Part shown: piece by piece, positions 16,564 to 25,166 of the stretch
Layout of the letters: each line of letters begins with the position of its first letter
Position numbering within the stretch: the first letter of the stretch is position 1
Assembly: GCA_964462635.1 (NCBI GenBank)
Contig: CAYWYJ010000002.1
Location: 1-64,000 of the forward strand
Source of the DNA: JBFMAI01 sp964462635
Lineage (GTDB): Bacteria; Planctomycetota; Phycisphaerae; UBA1845; Fen-1342
Length of the DNA: 64,000 nt
Direction: 5' to 3'
The notes under the pieces: generated by a model
Seen by the model: the letters and a program-made list of their open reading frames with translations, nothing else
The model's database searches: none
Told to the model about the DNA's origin: nothing
Position numbers and translations under genes: made by a program

Positions 16564-18668
16564 CGCCGGACGACGCCGTGTCGCAGGCCGCACATGAAGC
16601 CGAACGACAGCGCCGGCGACTGGCGGAAGCCCGCGCCGAAGCGCTGGAGACCGAATTGCGGTTCTGTCAGGCGGAGCTGCGGCGGCGCCGCGAGGAAGTG
16701 CGTTACCAGCTCGGCGACGCGCTGGTCCGCGCCGTGCGGCCCTCGCTCGACACCCTGAAGCTCCCCGTCCGCCTGTGGCGGCTGCTGTGTCTCGGCTTGC
16801 AGCGTCGCCGGCAACGCGGGCAAGCTCTGGCCGCGGAGGAGCACGCCGGCCCGACCACTCCCCCCCCTCTTAGGGAGGGGTTGGGGGGGGGGCGGACCAC
16901 TCCATCCGCGCCGCTCGCCGCCGTCGCGCCCCGTGGTGACACGGGCTCCGTCGGCGAATGGCCCGCGACGCCGGTCGGCCCCGCCTTCGACCCGGTCCCG
17001 CTGGTCTCGGAGCCCTTTGGCCGGGCGCCGCCCGAGCTGCGCCGACGCCGCGATCTGCGCATCGCGGCGGTCACCGACGAGTTCTCCTGGTGGGCTTGGC
17101 AATTCGAGGCGGACGTGTACACGTTCACGCCGCGGTCCTGGCGCGAGGTGCTGGAGGAACAGCCGCCGCACTTGCTGCTGGTCGAGTCCGCCTGGGCGGG
17201 GTTCAGCGACACCTGGCGGTTTCAAGTGCAGGACCTGGGCCGGTGGCCGGAGATCGTGCCGCGTTACGCGTTGCCGGAACTGGTCGCGTGGTGTCGCGCG
17301 CGCGGCATTCCCACGACGTTCTACAACAAGGAAGACCCGCCGAACTTCGCCCACTTCGTCGATGCGGCCCGGCTGTTTGACTTCGTGTTCACGTCGGACG
17401 CCGACTGCCTTCCGGCGTATCGACGACACCTGGGGCACGAGCGCGTGTTCGCGTTGCCGTTCGCCGCCCAGCCACGGCTGCACAATCCGGGGTGGGCGGG
17501 GCCGCGCGACGGGGCGGTGGCCTTCGCCGGCACGTGGTACCGCGAGCGGCACACGCGGCGTCAGGACGCGGCGGCGGCGATCCTGCGGCCCGCCCTGGAG
17601 TTCGGCCTGCACATCTACGACCGCATGGCGGCCAGCGACGATCCGCAGTACGAGTGGCCGGCGGCGTACCGGCCGGCGTTGCGCGGCCGGCTGCCGTACG
17701 CCCGGATGCTGACGGCCTACAAACGCTACCGGGTGTTCCTGAACATCAACAGCGTGGCCGATTCGCCCACGATGTTCGCCCGCCGCGTGTTCGAGCTGCT
17801 CGCCTGCGGCACGCCGGTGATTAGTTCGCCCTCCCGCGGCATCGTCGAACTGCTGGGCGAGGACCTTGTGCTCCTGAGCGCGGATGAGGCGACGACGCGG
17901 CGGTGCCTAGAGCGCTTGCTGGGCGACGACGAATACCGCGAACGGCTGGCCTGGCGTGGCCAGCGGCGGGTGTTCGCGGAGCACACGTATGCGCACCGGC
18001 TTGCCGCGATTCTCGACGCCGTCGGCCTCCGTTTGGCCGCGGAAACCCTGCCCGCGATAACGATGCTGGCGGCCGTCGCGGACGAGGATGATCTGCGGGG
18101 AGCGTGGGAGAACTATCGCCGGCAGACGTACCCACGCAAGCGGCTGCTGGTGTGCGCCGTGCAGTCGGCGGCGGTGGCGGGGCTGGAACGCGTTGCCGGG
18201 GGCGATTCAGCGGTCGCCGCCGTCGTCGCGGAGGGGGCGTCGTGGTCGCGGGCCTGTGCGGCCGCCGTGGCGAGATGCCGCGAGGGCCATGTGGCGGCCG
18301 TCCACCCGCGCCATTTCTACGGTCCCGACTATCTGACGGATTATGCGCACGCCACTTTGTACGCCGCCGCGCCCGCGATCGGCAAAGCGAGCTACTACGG
18401 CGTCGCGGCCGATGGTGACCTGCACGTCGTAAACCCTGGTCAGGAATGCCGCGTTGCGGCACCCGTCCAACCGTGGACACTGTGCGTGCCGGCGGGCCTC
18501 GTCGCCGCGTTGGCGGAACGACTTGATCACGCCGCCACGCCGGAGGCGTGGTGGGCCGCGCTACTCACGCACATCGCGGTCGTGTATTCCGCCGACCGCT
18601 TTAACTATGTGGAGAGCGTGGCCAAGGAGAGGGTCCGGCCGGAGACCGCCGCGGCGGTCGTGGTCTGA
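16560..18668 (+). CDS. CgeB-like glycosyltransferase with GT2-like C-terminal part and an inserted repeat peptide
   Basis: 702 residues. After a charged coiled-coil-like N-terminus (about 1-50), the core (about 155-500) resembles the CgeB / Glyco_trans_1_2 family: ESAWAGFSDTWRFQ, IPTTFYNKEDPPNFAHFVDAA, FTSDADCLPAYRRHLG, VFLNINSVADSPTMFARRVFELLACGTPVISSPSRGI and YAHRLAAIL. Residues from about 500 (LPAITMLAAVADEDDLRGAWENYRRQTYPRKRLLV) look like a degenerate family-2 transferase. Acceptor and donor are unknown; a cell-surface glycan is likely. Residues about 99-116 come from repeat type C, and the region to about 131 is low-complexity. The start overlaps the coaB stop. Confidence 0.8.
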   Translation: MTPDDAVSQAAHEAERQRRRLAEARAEALETELRFCQAELRRRREEVRYQLGDALVRAVRPSLDTLKLPVRLWRLLCLGLQRRRQRGQALAAEEHAGPTTPPPLREGLGGGRTTPSAPLAAVAPRGDTGSVGEWPATPVGPAFDPVPLVSEPFGRAPPELRRRRDLRIAAVTDEFSWWAWQFEADVYTFTPRSWREVLEEQPPHLLLVESAWAGFSDTWRFQVQDLGRWPEIVPRYALPELVAWCRARGIPTTFYNKEDPPNFAHFVDAARLFDFVFTSDADCLPAYRRHLGHERVFALPFAAQPRLHNPGWAGPRDGAVAFAGTWYRERHTRRQDAAAAILRPALEFGLHIYDRMAASDDPQYEWPAAYRPALRGRLPYARMLTAYKRYRVFLNINSVADSPTMFARRVFELLACGTPVISSPSRGIVELLGEDLVLLSADEATTRRCLERLLGDDEYRERLAWRGQRRVFAEHTYAHRLAAILDAVGLRLAAETLPAITMLAAVADEDDLRGAWENYRRQTYPRKRLLVCAVQSAAVAGLERVAGGDSAVAAVVAEGASWSRACAAAVARCREGHVAAVHPRHFYGPDYLTDYAHATLYAAAPAIGKASYYGVAADGDLHVVNPGQECRVAAPVQPWTLCVPAGLVAALAERLDHAATPEAWWAALLTHIAVVYSADRFNYVESVAKERVRPETAAAVVV
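16855..16906. repeat. Dispersed repeat type C inside the glycosyltransferase gene
   Basis: CACTCCCCCCCCTCTTAGGG joins AGGGGTTGGGGGGGGGGCGG. It is a shorter relative of the element at 11737-11800 and 40381-40447, read in frame as TTPPPLREGLGGGRTTP. It lies between the coiled coil and the catalytic core. Confidence 0.65.
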
Positions 18669-18698
18669 GGCGCCTGGGGCGAACGTGGCGGCTGGAGT

Positions 18699-21011
18699 CT
18701 ATTGGGCCGCGGCCGGGAGATACTGGTTCAGCCCGCGCAGGATTTTCTCCACGTCCGCCGACCGCAGCCGGAAGATGCGCCGCTCCGCGGGCAGCCCCGC
18801 GCGGCGTGGCAGGTCCCCGGGCTGCTCCTGCGTCAGGTTCATGACCACTTCAGTCCCGTCGGTCAGCTCGATCCGGACCGACGCGGGGGCGGACTCCAGG
18901 CCCGCCGCCGCCAGGTCGCCGTCGTGGTATGCCAGCCACGTTTCGACGCGCAGCTCCGACAGGTCATGCACGAAGTCCTGCACCTTCTTCTGGTCCAGGG
19001 CGACGAAGGGGTCGGGCACGTAGATCCAGCGTTCGCCCTGGCGGGCCAGCTCCAGCGTCCCGCCGGTGGCGACGACCTGGACCCGTTGCGCTGCGTCGGC
19101 GGTGAACGCGAACACCCGCGGCTCGATCAGCTCGGCCGTCAGCGACTGCCAGACCGATTCGTCGAGTTCATAGATGAGCGGGTCTTCGTCGCGGCGCGCG
19201 TAGCCCACGCCGTTGGCCCGCCCCACCCGCAGCACGTGCGACACGGCGCCCGCGGCCTCCGGTGACGCGGGGACGGTCGTCGCGGCCGGGGCGGTCACGT
19301 CGAAACGGACGGTCGCGGCCGGCGGTTCCAGACCGTAGCGCGCGGGCTCGTCACGGGCCACCACGTTGCGGGCCCGCAGCCGTGCCAGGTCTTGCGCCAG
19401 CGCGCGGGCGGCGGCCACGTTCAACGGGGTGTCGGCCGGCTCGCGCAACGCCCACCCCTCTCCGTCGCGTTCAATGAGGAACGCCCCGCCATCCCGCTCC
19501 ACTCGGACGCGCTGCACGCGCTCCAGCGCGTAGCCGAAGACCTCCCGCGAGCGCAGCGACAGCGGATTCACCGCCAGGCGGGCCGCCTGGGCCTCGCTCA
19601 CCACCACGACCCCGGGCTGGTCGGCAAGCTGAACGTATGCGTTTCGCCCGCTGGCCGTCGCGCCGCCGATCCGCAGCACCAACGGCGTCACCCGGCCCGT
19701 CGCCGCGATCGACAGCTCGGCCCGCGGCGCGTCCAGGCCGTAGGCGGCGGGCGCCTCCGGCTCGTCAATGGTGCTGATCGCGCTCAGGTCCTCGATGGCG
19801 GTGACGAAGTCCTTGACGGCGTCGTCATCCAGCTCGCCGGCGTCACCGACGCCGCGCCACGTCCCATCGCTCTTGCGCAACACCGTGGTCTGCCCGGCCA
19901 GCGTCAGGCTGATCTCGGTCAGATCGGCCGCCTTCAGCCGCGTGACCCGCGGGTCGCGCAGCTCGTTGAGGTTCGGCACCAGCCCGGTCACCTCGCCGGC
20001 CCCGACCGCGACCACGGCCGGTCCGGCGTCGGTCTGCGCGTAACGCCGCTCGTTCTTCAGGTCCGCGAACCCCCCAATCCGCACAACGTGCGTCTGCGTA
20101 TCGATCCGGACTTCGGCCGGCTGTGTCTCGGCGGCCTCGGCGGGCGCCGTCGTCACCGTCCGGCGGTGTTCGGTCGTCAGCGTGACGGTCAGGAACGGCT
20201 CGTCCAAACCGTACGGGGTGAGCGAAGTGGGCGCCTCCTCGACAAAGTCGGCCGCCTGCATCATGGACAGCGGCGACAGCAGCTTCGAGCGGAGCTTGGC
20301 CCCGTCCGCATAGGCCCGCGTCGGCTCATTGATGACCCACTCCTCACCCGAACGCGAAAAGTCATACGTGCGGCCGTCGTGCTCAATACGGGCCCGCACC
20401 ACCTCATCCGGTTTGAAACGCAGCAGGCGCTTGGCCCGGTAGTCCTGGATGCGCTCCTGGACCTGCGGCCGCAGGTCGCGCGCCACGATGTGAATGGTGG
20501 GACGCTCGGCCAGCCGCACGTACGTGTCGTTGGACATCGCCGCCTTCCTGCCGATCTGCACGCCGATGCGCTTCCCCTGCGTGTCCACCAGCGTGATCGT
20601 GGCGGCCGGCGGTTCCAGCCCCGCGTCGGCGGCGCTCGGCGCTCCCGCCGCTCCCGGCTCGAACCGACTCTGCGATTGCAGGCCGGTCAACGTGCGGATC
20701 AGCCCGCTCACCTTGAAGTTCTCGGCCTGGGCGGCGAGCGGTTCCAGCATGCGCCAGTCTGGCTCAACCCCCGCCTCCGCGCTGGCCGCCGGTCGTTCGA
20801 GGACCAGCCGCGGCTGGTTCGGCCGCTCCACCTCGACTCGCACGATGTCCTCGTCCTTCGGGCGCGGGTCGAGCAGGTCCGTCGTCGCCGGCGTCCGTGG
20901 GGACGGCGGCGGCTCCAGGTCGGCCGGCGTCCGTCCGCGTGGAAACAGCAGCCACACCAGGCCGACCAAGATGAGCAGCCCCAGCAGCAGTCCGGTGGTC
21001 TTGAAGTTCAT
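18699..21011 (-). CDS. DUF4340 domain protein, membrane-anchored, last gene of the Gld-like operon
   Basis: 770 residues beginning MNFKTTGLLLGLLILVGLVWLLFPRG, a single N-terminal membrane helix followed by a Pro-rich linker. The remainder contains at least three copies of the DUF4340 beta-rich repeat, each with a line of the type YGLDEPFLTVTL, YGLDAPRAELSIA or YGLEPPAATVRFD. It is 6 nt from the gldG-like stop and its GGAGG site lies inside that gene's end, so co-translation is likely. DUF4340 proteins commonly accompany GldG-like ABC genes (family knowledge). It probably works outside the inner membrane; no enzymatic residues are evident. Confidence 0.85.
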   Translation of the reverse strand: MNFKTTGLLLGLLILVGLVWLLFPRGRTPADLEPPPSPRTPATTDLLDPRPKDEDIVRVEVERPNQPRLVLERPAASAEAGVEPDWRMLEPLAAQAENFKVSGLIRTLTGLQSQSRFEPGAAGAPSAADAGLEPPAATITLVDTQGKRIGVQIGRKAAMSNDTYVRLAERPTIHIVARDLRPQVQERIQDYRAKRLLRFKPDEVVRARIEHDGRTYDFSRSGEEWVINEPTRAYADGAKLRSKLLSPLSMMQAADFVEEAPTSLTPYGLDEPFLTVTLTTEHRRTVTTAPAEAAETQPAEVRIDTQTHVVRIGGFADLKNERRYAQTDAGPAVVAVGAGEVTGLVPNLNELRDPRVTRLKAADLTEISLTLAGQTTVLRKSDGTWRGVGDAGELDDDAVKDFVTAIEDLSAISTIDEPEAPAAYGLDAPRAELSIAATGRVTPLVLRIGGATASGRNAYVQLADQPGVVVVSEAQAARLAVNPLSLRSREVFGYALERVQRVRVERDGGAFLIERDGEGWALREPADTPLNVAAARALAQDLARLRARNVVARDEPARYGLEPPAATVRFDVTAPAATTVPASPEAAGAVSHVLRVGRANGVGYARRDEDPLIYELDESVWQSLTAELIEPRVFAFTADAAQRVQVVATGGTLELARQGERWIYVPDPFVALDQKKVQDFVHDLSELRVETWLAYHDGDLAAAGLESAPASVRIELTDGTEVVMNLTQEQPGDLPRRAGLPAERRIFRLRSADVEKILRGLNQYLPAAAQ

Positions 21012-21017
21012 GCCCCG

Positions 21018-23237
21018 TTACCTCCGCCGCACAAACCACACCCCCAGCCCCACGACCAGGGCCACCGCCGGCCACACCCCGACCAGCATCCACGGCAGGA
21101 CGGCCGCGGTGGACTCGCTGAGATTGCTCAGCCGCGGCAGCTCCGCGCGCCGCGGACCCACCGCGATGCGGTCCGCCTCTCCGGTCAACCAGTGCAGCGC
21201 GTTGATGAGCAAGTCGCTATTGGCCGGGTAGAGCGTGCCCAGCACCAGCGCGTTGCCGACCTGTTGGAGTCCCGTGGCCTGCGCGATGGTGTCGCTCGCG
21301 AACAGCTCGCTGCCGAAGACCACGACTTTCTGCCCCGCCTCGTTCGTCGCGGCCACCGCCAGGGGAAACGGCGCGGCGATGTCGGCCGGGCCCGGCCGGA
21401 TACCCTGGCGTCGCTTGAGCTGGTCCTCGATCTGATTCAGGTCGCCGCAGGCCCAGGCGTCCACCGTGTCGCGCAGCTCCGCGACCGTCTCGATGGTCAG
21501 GCCCGTCGGCCGGCTCGCCGCCGGGGCCACGCGCAGCGGACAGGCCAGCACCAGCGCGGCGCGGTCGGTCTTCAGCGGGGCCCCGATGGCATGATCGGTG
21601 AAGCGCAGCACATTGTCCGTCGTCAGGAGCTGCGGCTGCCGCCCGGCGGGGACCCACTCGCCCGGTTTCTCCGGGTGCGGCATGAAGCTCAGGCACAACG
21701 CCTGGTTCACCACCTCAATCCCCCACGTCGACTTCAAATAGTCGCCGAAGTCGTACGGCGGGCCGGCGCCCGGGATGGGGAGTTCCGGCGGACGCCAGCC
21801 GGCCATGAACACGGCCCGGCCGGCGGCGGCGACCGCGTTCAGGATGATCTGCCGGTCTTCGTCGCTGAGGGTCGGTGGCGGCATTGGGTTGCGCGGATCG
21901 CGCGGCGCGGGTTCCGGTGCGAAGATGACGTAGACGGTGCGGGCCGCCCCCTCGACCGTCGGCGGGGACTTCTCCTCCGCGACGTTCCATTCCGCGGTCT
22001 GGAAGTTGGCCTTCTCCAGGAGGTAGTTCAGCTCCTGATACGGCGCCCGCGGCAACTGCCGCAGGTTCATCATGTTCATCTGGCTGAAATCGGGTGTCAG
22101 CAGCGGCGTGCCCCCCACGCGCACGAAGACCACCGCCGTCTTCTCTTTCTGCGTCAGTTGGAGAATGGCCGACGAGATCGCGGCCTCGCCCGCGAAGACG
22201 CGGTCCTCGCCGTCGGGGCCGACCGGGGCGTCGGGGGCGGCGGGCGTGGGCCACAGGTCCCAGAACGGGATGACACGGGCTTCGCGCTCGCTTTCGACGA
22301 GCACGGGCGGACTGGTGCGCCAGCGTGTCAGCCCGTTGTAGAGCTCCTCGACCTTCACGTCCTTCAGGTCCTTGGTCTGGTCCAGGAGTCCGCGGACGGC
22401 GGTGAGCACGGGCTCATAGCGGGCGGAAGCCTGCTGGAAGAACCCGCGCAGCTCGTCGGGCAACCCGGGCAGCGACAAGCCCTCGCCGCCCATCCACGCC
22501 GCCGCGTTTTGCAGCAGCAGTTCCACGTCGCCGAGGTACTGGCGGGCGTCGCGGACGGCTTGCCCGAACCGCGGCACTTCGCTCTTTTGCAGTTCGTCGA
22601 GCGTCCGCACGATGTCCTGCGCGTCGCGGGCGATCTCGCGGAAGTTGTTGCGGATGATGGCCAGATTGCGCTGCCGCGCCAGCGTCGGCTCGGCCTGCAT
22701 CAGCTCATCCAGCCGGGCGAACTCCGCGGCCCCCAGCGACTGAACCTGGCTGTTGACCGGCCCGAAGGCGGCCAGGGCCTCCTGGTGCGGGCGGGCCTCG
22801 TCGCGGTAGGCCGGCAGCTCCAGCAACCGCTGGAGCAGCTTGTCGGTCTCGGCCTTCTGGAGCGACGGGTCCAGCAGGTACGTGCTGACCCGCGCCCCGC
22901 CGGCCTGCTCATACAGCTCCAGCAGGTCCTGCAACGCCCGCCGGCGACGCTGCCCCAGCACATCGCGCTTGTCCGGCTCGGCAAACACCCCGGTGATGCG
23001 GATGTTCAGGTCCAGCCCGCGGAGCAGCTGCACCGAACGCGAGCTCAGGCTGTTGCGCCCGGTCCCCGTCAGATCCGCTTGCGCCGGGAACCGCCCGCCG
23101 AGCCAGATCACCACCACGCACACCAGAACGGCCAGCCCGATCTGCACGAGCACGTTGACGCCGAACAGCAGCCGGCGTCGCGGCGCGTCGAGGGGCCGGG
23201 GAGCCGCGGGCCCCGTCGTGGGGACGCTTACCGCCAT
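21018..23237 (-). CDS. GldG-like ABC-type auxiliary transport protein
   Basis: 739 residues with one helix at each end: about 24-46 (FGVNVLVQIGLAVLVCVVVIWLGG) and the last 25 (VLPWMLVGVWPAVALVVGLGVW). Between them is a large soluble region with the GldG/ABC_transp_aux hallmarks NSLSSRSVQLLRGLDLNIRI, DRVFAGEAAISSAILQLTQKEK, TLSDEDRQIILNAVAAAGRAVFMAGW and VVFGSELFASDTI. Residues about 100-330 are long helical, coiled-coil-like sequence. It starts at the ATG at 23237, which overlaps the permease stop by 10 nt. In gliding Bacteroidetes the GldA-F-G set supports surface motility or secretion; here the role is unknown. Confidence 0.85.
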   Translation of the reverse strand: MAVSVPTTGPAAPRPLDAPRRRLLFGVNVLVQIGLAVLVCVVVIWLGGRFPAQADLTGTGRNSLSSRSVQLLRGLDLNIRITGVFAEPDKRDVLGQRRRRALQDLLELYEQAGGARVSTYLLDPSLQKAETDKLLQRLLELPAYRDEARPHQEALAAFGPVNSQVQSLGAAEFARLDELMQAEPTLARQRNLAIIRNNFREIARDAQDIVRTLDELQKSEVPRFGQAVRDARQYLGDVELLLQNAAAWMGGEGLSLPGLPDELRGFFQQASARYEPVLTAVRGLLDQTKDLKDVKVEELYNGLTRWRTSPPVLVESEREARVIPFWDLWPTPAAPDAPVGPDGEDRVFAGEAAISSAILQLTQKEKTAVVFVRVGGTPLLTPDFSQMNMMNLRQLPRAPYQELNYLLEKANFQTAEWNVAEEKSPPTVEGAARTVYVIFAPEPAPRDPRNPMPPPTLSDEDRQIILNAVAAAGRAVFMAGWRPPELPIPGAGPPYDFGDYLKSTWGIEVVNQALCLSFMPHPEKPGEWVPAGRQPQLLTTDNVLRFTDHAIGAPLKTDRAALVLACPLRVAPAASRPTGLTIETVAELRDTVDAWACGDLNQIEDQLKRRQGIRPGPADIAAPFPLAVAATNEAGQKVVVFGSELFASDTIAQATGLQQVGNALVLGTLYPANSDLLINALHWLTGEADRIAVGPRRAELPRLSNLSESTAAVLPWMLVGVWPAVALVVGLGVWFVRRR

Positions 23238-23950
23238 CGTCGTGACTCCACCACCTTGACCGTAAGGAACAGGAACAACGCCGCGACGGCCAGGAAGAAG
23301 ACCACCGCGTCGGTTTCGACCTGCCCGCGGGCGAACTGCGCGAAGCGGCCCATGATGTTGAGCTGGGCCAGGACTTCCCGCTGCCAGCCCTCGAACTGAC
23401 GCACCAGGTTGTAGACCGACAGCACCAGCAGCATCAGCGGCATGGCGCCCAGCATCCACGCGACCGCCTGGTCGCGCGTCAGGCTGCTGGCGAACAGGCT
23501 GTACGCCGCGAACGCCACCCCGACGAGCACGAGCCCGAGGTACGTCGCCAGCACCTCGCCCCAATCGGGGTTGCCGAACACTTCCATCAGCAGCGGGTAG
23601 ACAAGCGTGCCGGCCAGCAGCACGCCGTAGAATCCCAGCGTGGCCACATACTTGCCCAGCACCACCGCCGCGTCCGACACCGGGGCGGTCATCAGGGTCT
23701 CGAAGGTCCCGCTGCGGTATTCCTCGCTCAGCGCCCGCATCGTCATCGCCGGCACCACCAGCGTCAGGACGAACGGCGCCCACATGAAGATGTCCCGCAG
23801 CGTGGCCGGCTTGCCGGGGCCGAAGGCCTCCGCGTTCCAGATCGCGATCGCCCCCGTCACCAGCCAGAAGCCCGCGAGCACGATGTAGCCGACCGGCGAG
23901 CAGAACAGTGACAGCAGTTCGCGTTGTGCAATAGCCAGCGTGTGGCGCAT
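23228..23950 (-). CDS. ABC-2 type permease, GldF-like
   Basis: 240 residues with about six membrane helices. The N-terminus MRHTLAIAQRELLSLFCSPVGYIVLAGFWLVTG and the segment MTMRALSEEYRSGTFETLMTAPVSDAAVVLGKY are the classic ABC-2/GldF signatures. It is the membrane channel part of an ATP-driven complex with the upstream ATPase. A good GAGGG site precedes the ATG at 23950. The gap to the ATPase stop is 24 nt, and it overlaps the next gene by 10 nt. Confidence 0.9.
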   Translation of the reverse strand: MRHTLAIAQRELLSLFCSPVGYIVLAGFWLVTGAIAIWNAEAFGPGKPATLRDIFMWAPFVLTLVVPAMTMRALSEEYRSGTFETLMTAPVSDAAVVLGKYVATLGFYGVLLAGTLVYPLLMEVFGNPDWGEVLATYLGLVLVGVAFAAYSLFASSLTRDQAVAWMLGAMPLMLLVLSVYNLVRQFEGWQREVLAQLNIMGRFAQFARGQVETDAVVFFLAVAALFLFLTVKVVESRRWR

Positions 23951-23974
23951 GGCCGGTCCCTCACCTCCCCGTCA

Positions 23975-24913
23975 CTACGGCCGCGCCGCCCGGGCGGCGA
24001 GCACGGCCTTGACAAAGAAGTCCTCCAGCGATGGCAGCTCCTGGTGCAACTCGCGGACCGCCCACCCGCGGGCCGCTGCCAGTCCCGCCAGCGGCTCCAA
24101 CGCCTCCCCGGCCGCCGCCGCGTCCACCCGCGCCCAGTCCCCGTTAGCCGTCGTCCGCACGTCGTGCAGGCCGGGCAGCTTGCGCACCGCGTCGGCCACG
24201 TCCCCCGCCGGCGCCTTCAGGACCGCGTGCAGGCGGCGTTGGCCGGCGGTCTGGGCCTTCAGCTCGTCCACCGTCCCCGCCGCGATCAGCCGCCCCTCGT
24301 GAATAATGACGATGCGGTGGCAGATGGCCTCGACCTCGGACAGCGTGTGGCTGGAGAACAGGATCGGGTGGTCGCCGGACAGCTCGCGGAGCAGGCCCCG
24401 CGTCTCCCGCACCTGGGCCGGGTCCAGTCCGACCGTCGGCTCATCCAGAATCAACACCTTCGGGTTGTGCAGCAGGGCATCCGCCAGCCCCACCCGCTGC
24501 CGAAAGCCGCGGGACAACTGCCCAATGGGGCGATCGACGGCGTCCCGCAGCCAGCAGCGCTCGACGACCCGCGCGATCGCCGCCTCGCGCTGCGAACGGT
24601 CGAGCCCGCGCAGCTTCCCGCGGAACCTCAGGTACTCGCGGACGCGCATTTCGGGATACAGCGGGACCGCTTCCGGTAGGTACCCGACGACCGAACGGAC
24701 CGCGAGCGATTGGGTCAGGACGTCGTACCCCGCCACCGTCGCCGTACCCGAGGTGGGCGGCATGTAGCCCGTGAGGATGCGGATGGTCGTGGTCTTGCCG
24801 GCCCCGTTGGGGCCGAGGAAGCCGACGATTGTCCGCTCGGCGACCGTGAACGAGATGCGGTCCACCGCACACCGGCTCCCGTAGTATTTCGAGAGGTTCC
24901 GAACGTCGATCAC
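23975..24913 (-). CDS. ABC transporter ATP-binding protein, GldA-like
   Basis: 312 residues. Walker A GPNGAGKTT is at 34-42, the signature region is QLSRGFRQRVGLADALL (the LSRGF variant usual in this subfamily), Walker B is VLILDEPTVGLDPAQ and the switch is FSSHTLSEVEAICHR. It powers the ABC-2 permease that follows. The frame reaches back to a GTG at 24934, but I chose the GTG at 24913 because a GGGAGG site lies 8 nt upstream of it and the protein then opens MIDVRNLSKYYGS as expected. First gene of a four-gene operon (ATPase, permease, GldG-like, DUF4340). Confidence 0.92.
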   Translation of the reverse strand: MIDVRNLSKYYGSRCAVDRISFTVAERTIVGFLGPNGAGKTTTIRILTGYMPPTSGTATVAGYDVLTQSLAVRSVVGYLPEAVPLYPEMRVREYLRFRGKLRGLDRSQREAAIARVVERCWLRDAVDRPIGQLSRGFRQRVGLADALLHNPKVLILDEPTVGLDPAQVRETRGLLRELSGDHPILFSSHTLSEVEAICHRIVIIHEGRLIAAGTVDELKAQTAGQRRLHAVLKAPAGDVADAVRKLPGLHDVRTTANGDWARVDAAAAGEALEPLAGLAAARGWAVRELHQELPSLEDFFVKAVLAARAARP

Positions 24914-25068
24914 GCGCAAGTCCTCCCGCGTCACACGTTCACAGACCGGCCCAGACTTCGAGTCCGGTCACGATTCCTGGGGATGCCCGTTCCACACGGG
25001 ACGCCGGCGGCACCCCTCCCCGGGCCCGTGCGACCCGGGGCGGCTCGCTGGTGCGAACGAGTGGAGCG

Positions 25069-25096
25069 ATTCTATGGACCCCCGCCGGCCTGTCAA
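25069..25096 (-). promoter_or_regulatory. Promoter of the Gld-like operon
   Basis: On the minus strand, a consensus TTGACA (25091-25096) is followed after 16 nt by TAGAAT (25069-25074). Transcription would start near 25062, giving a leader of about 150 nt before the GTG at 24913. Confidence 0.6.
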
Positions 25097-25166
25097 GCAA
25101 CCACCGGCCCCCGGCACGGGGCGGGCGGCGCGTCCGCTTGCCCCGCCACGGCGCGCAGCGCGCACG

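Noticed and set aside
19392..23399. A 1335-codon open frame on the plus strand opposite the DUF4340 and GldG-like genes
   Set aside because: Same reason: low-complexity translation (repeated R/G/H/Q) and strong family matches on the other strand.
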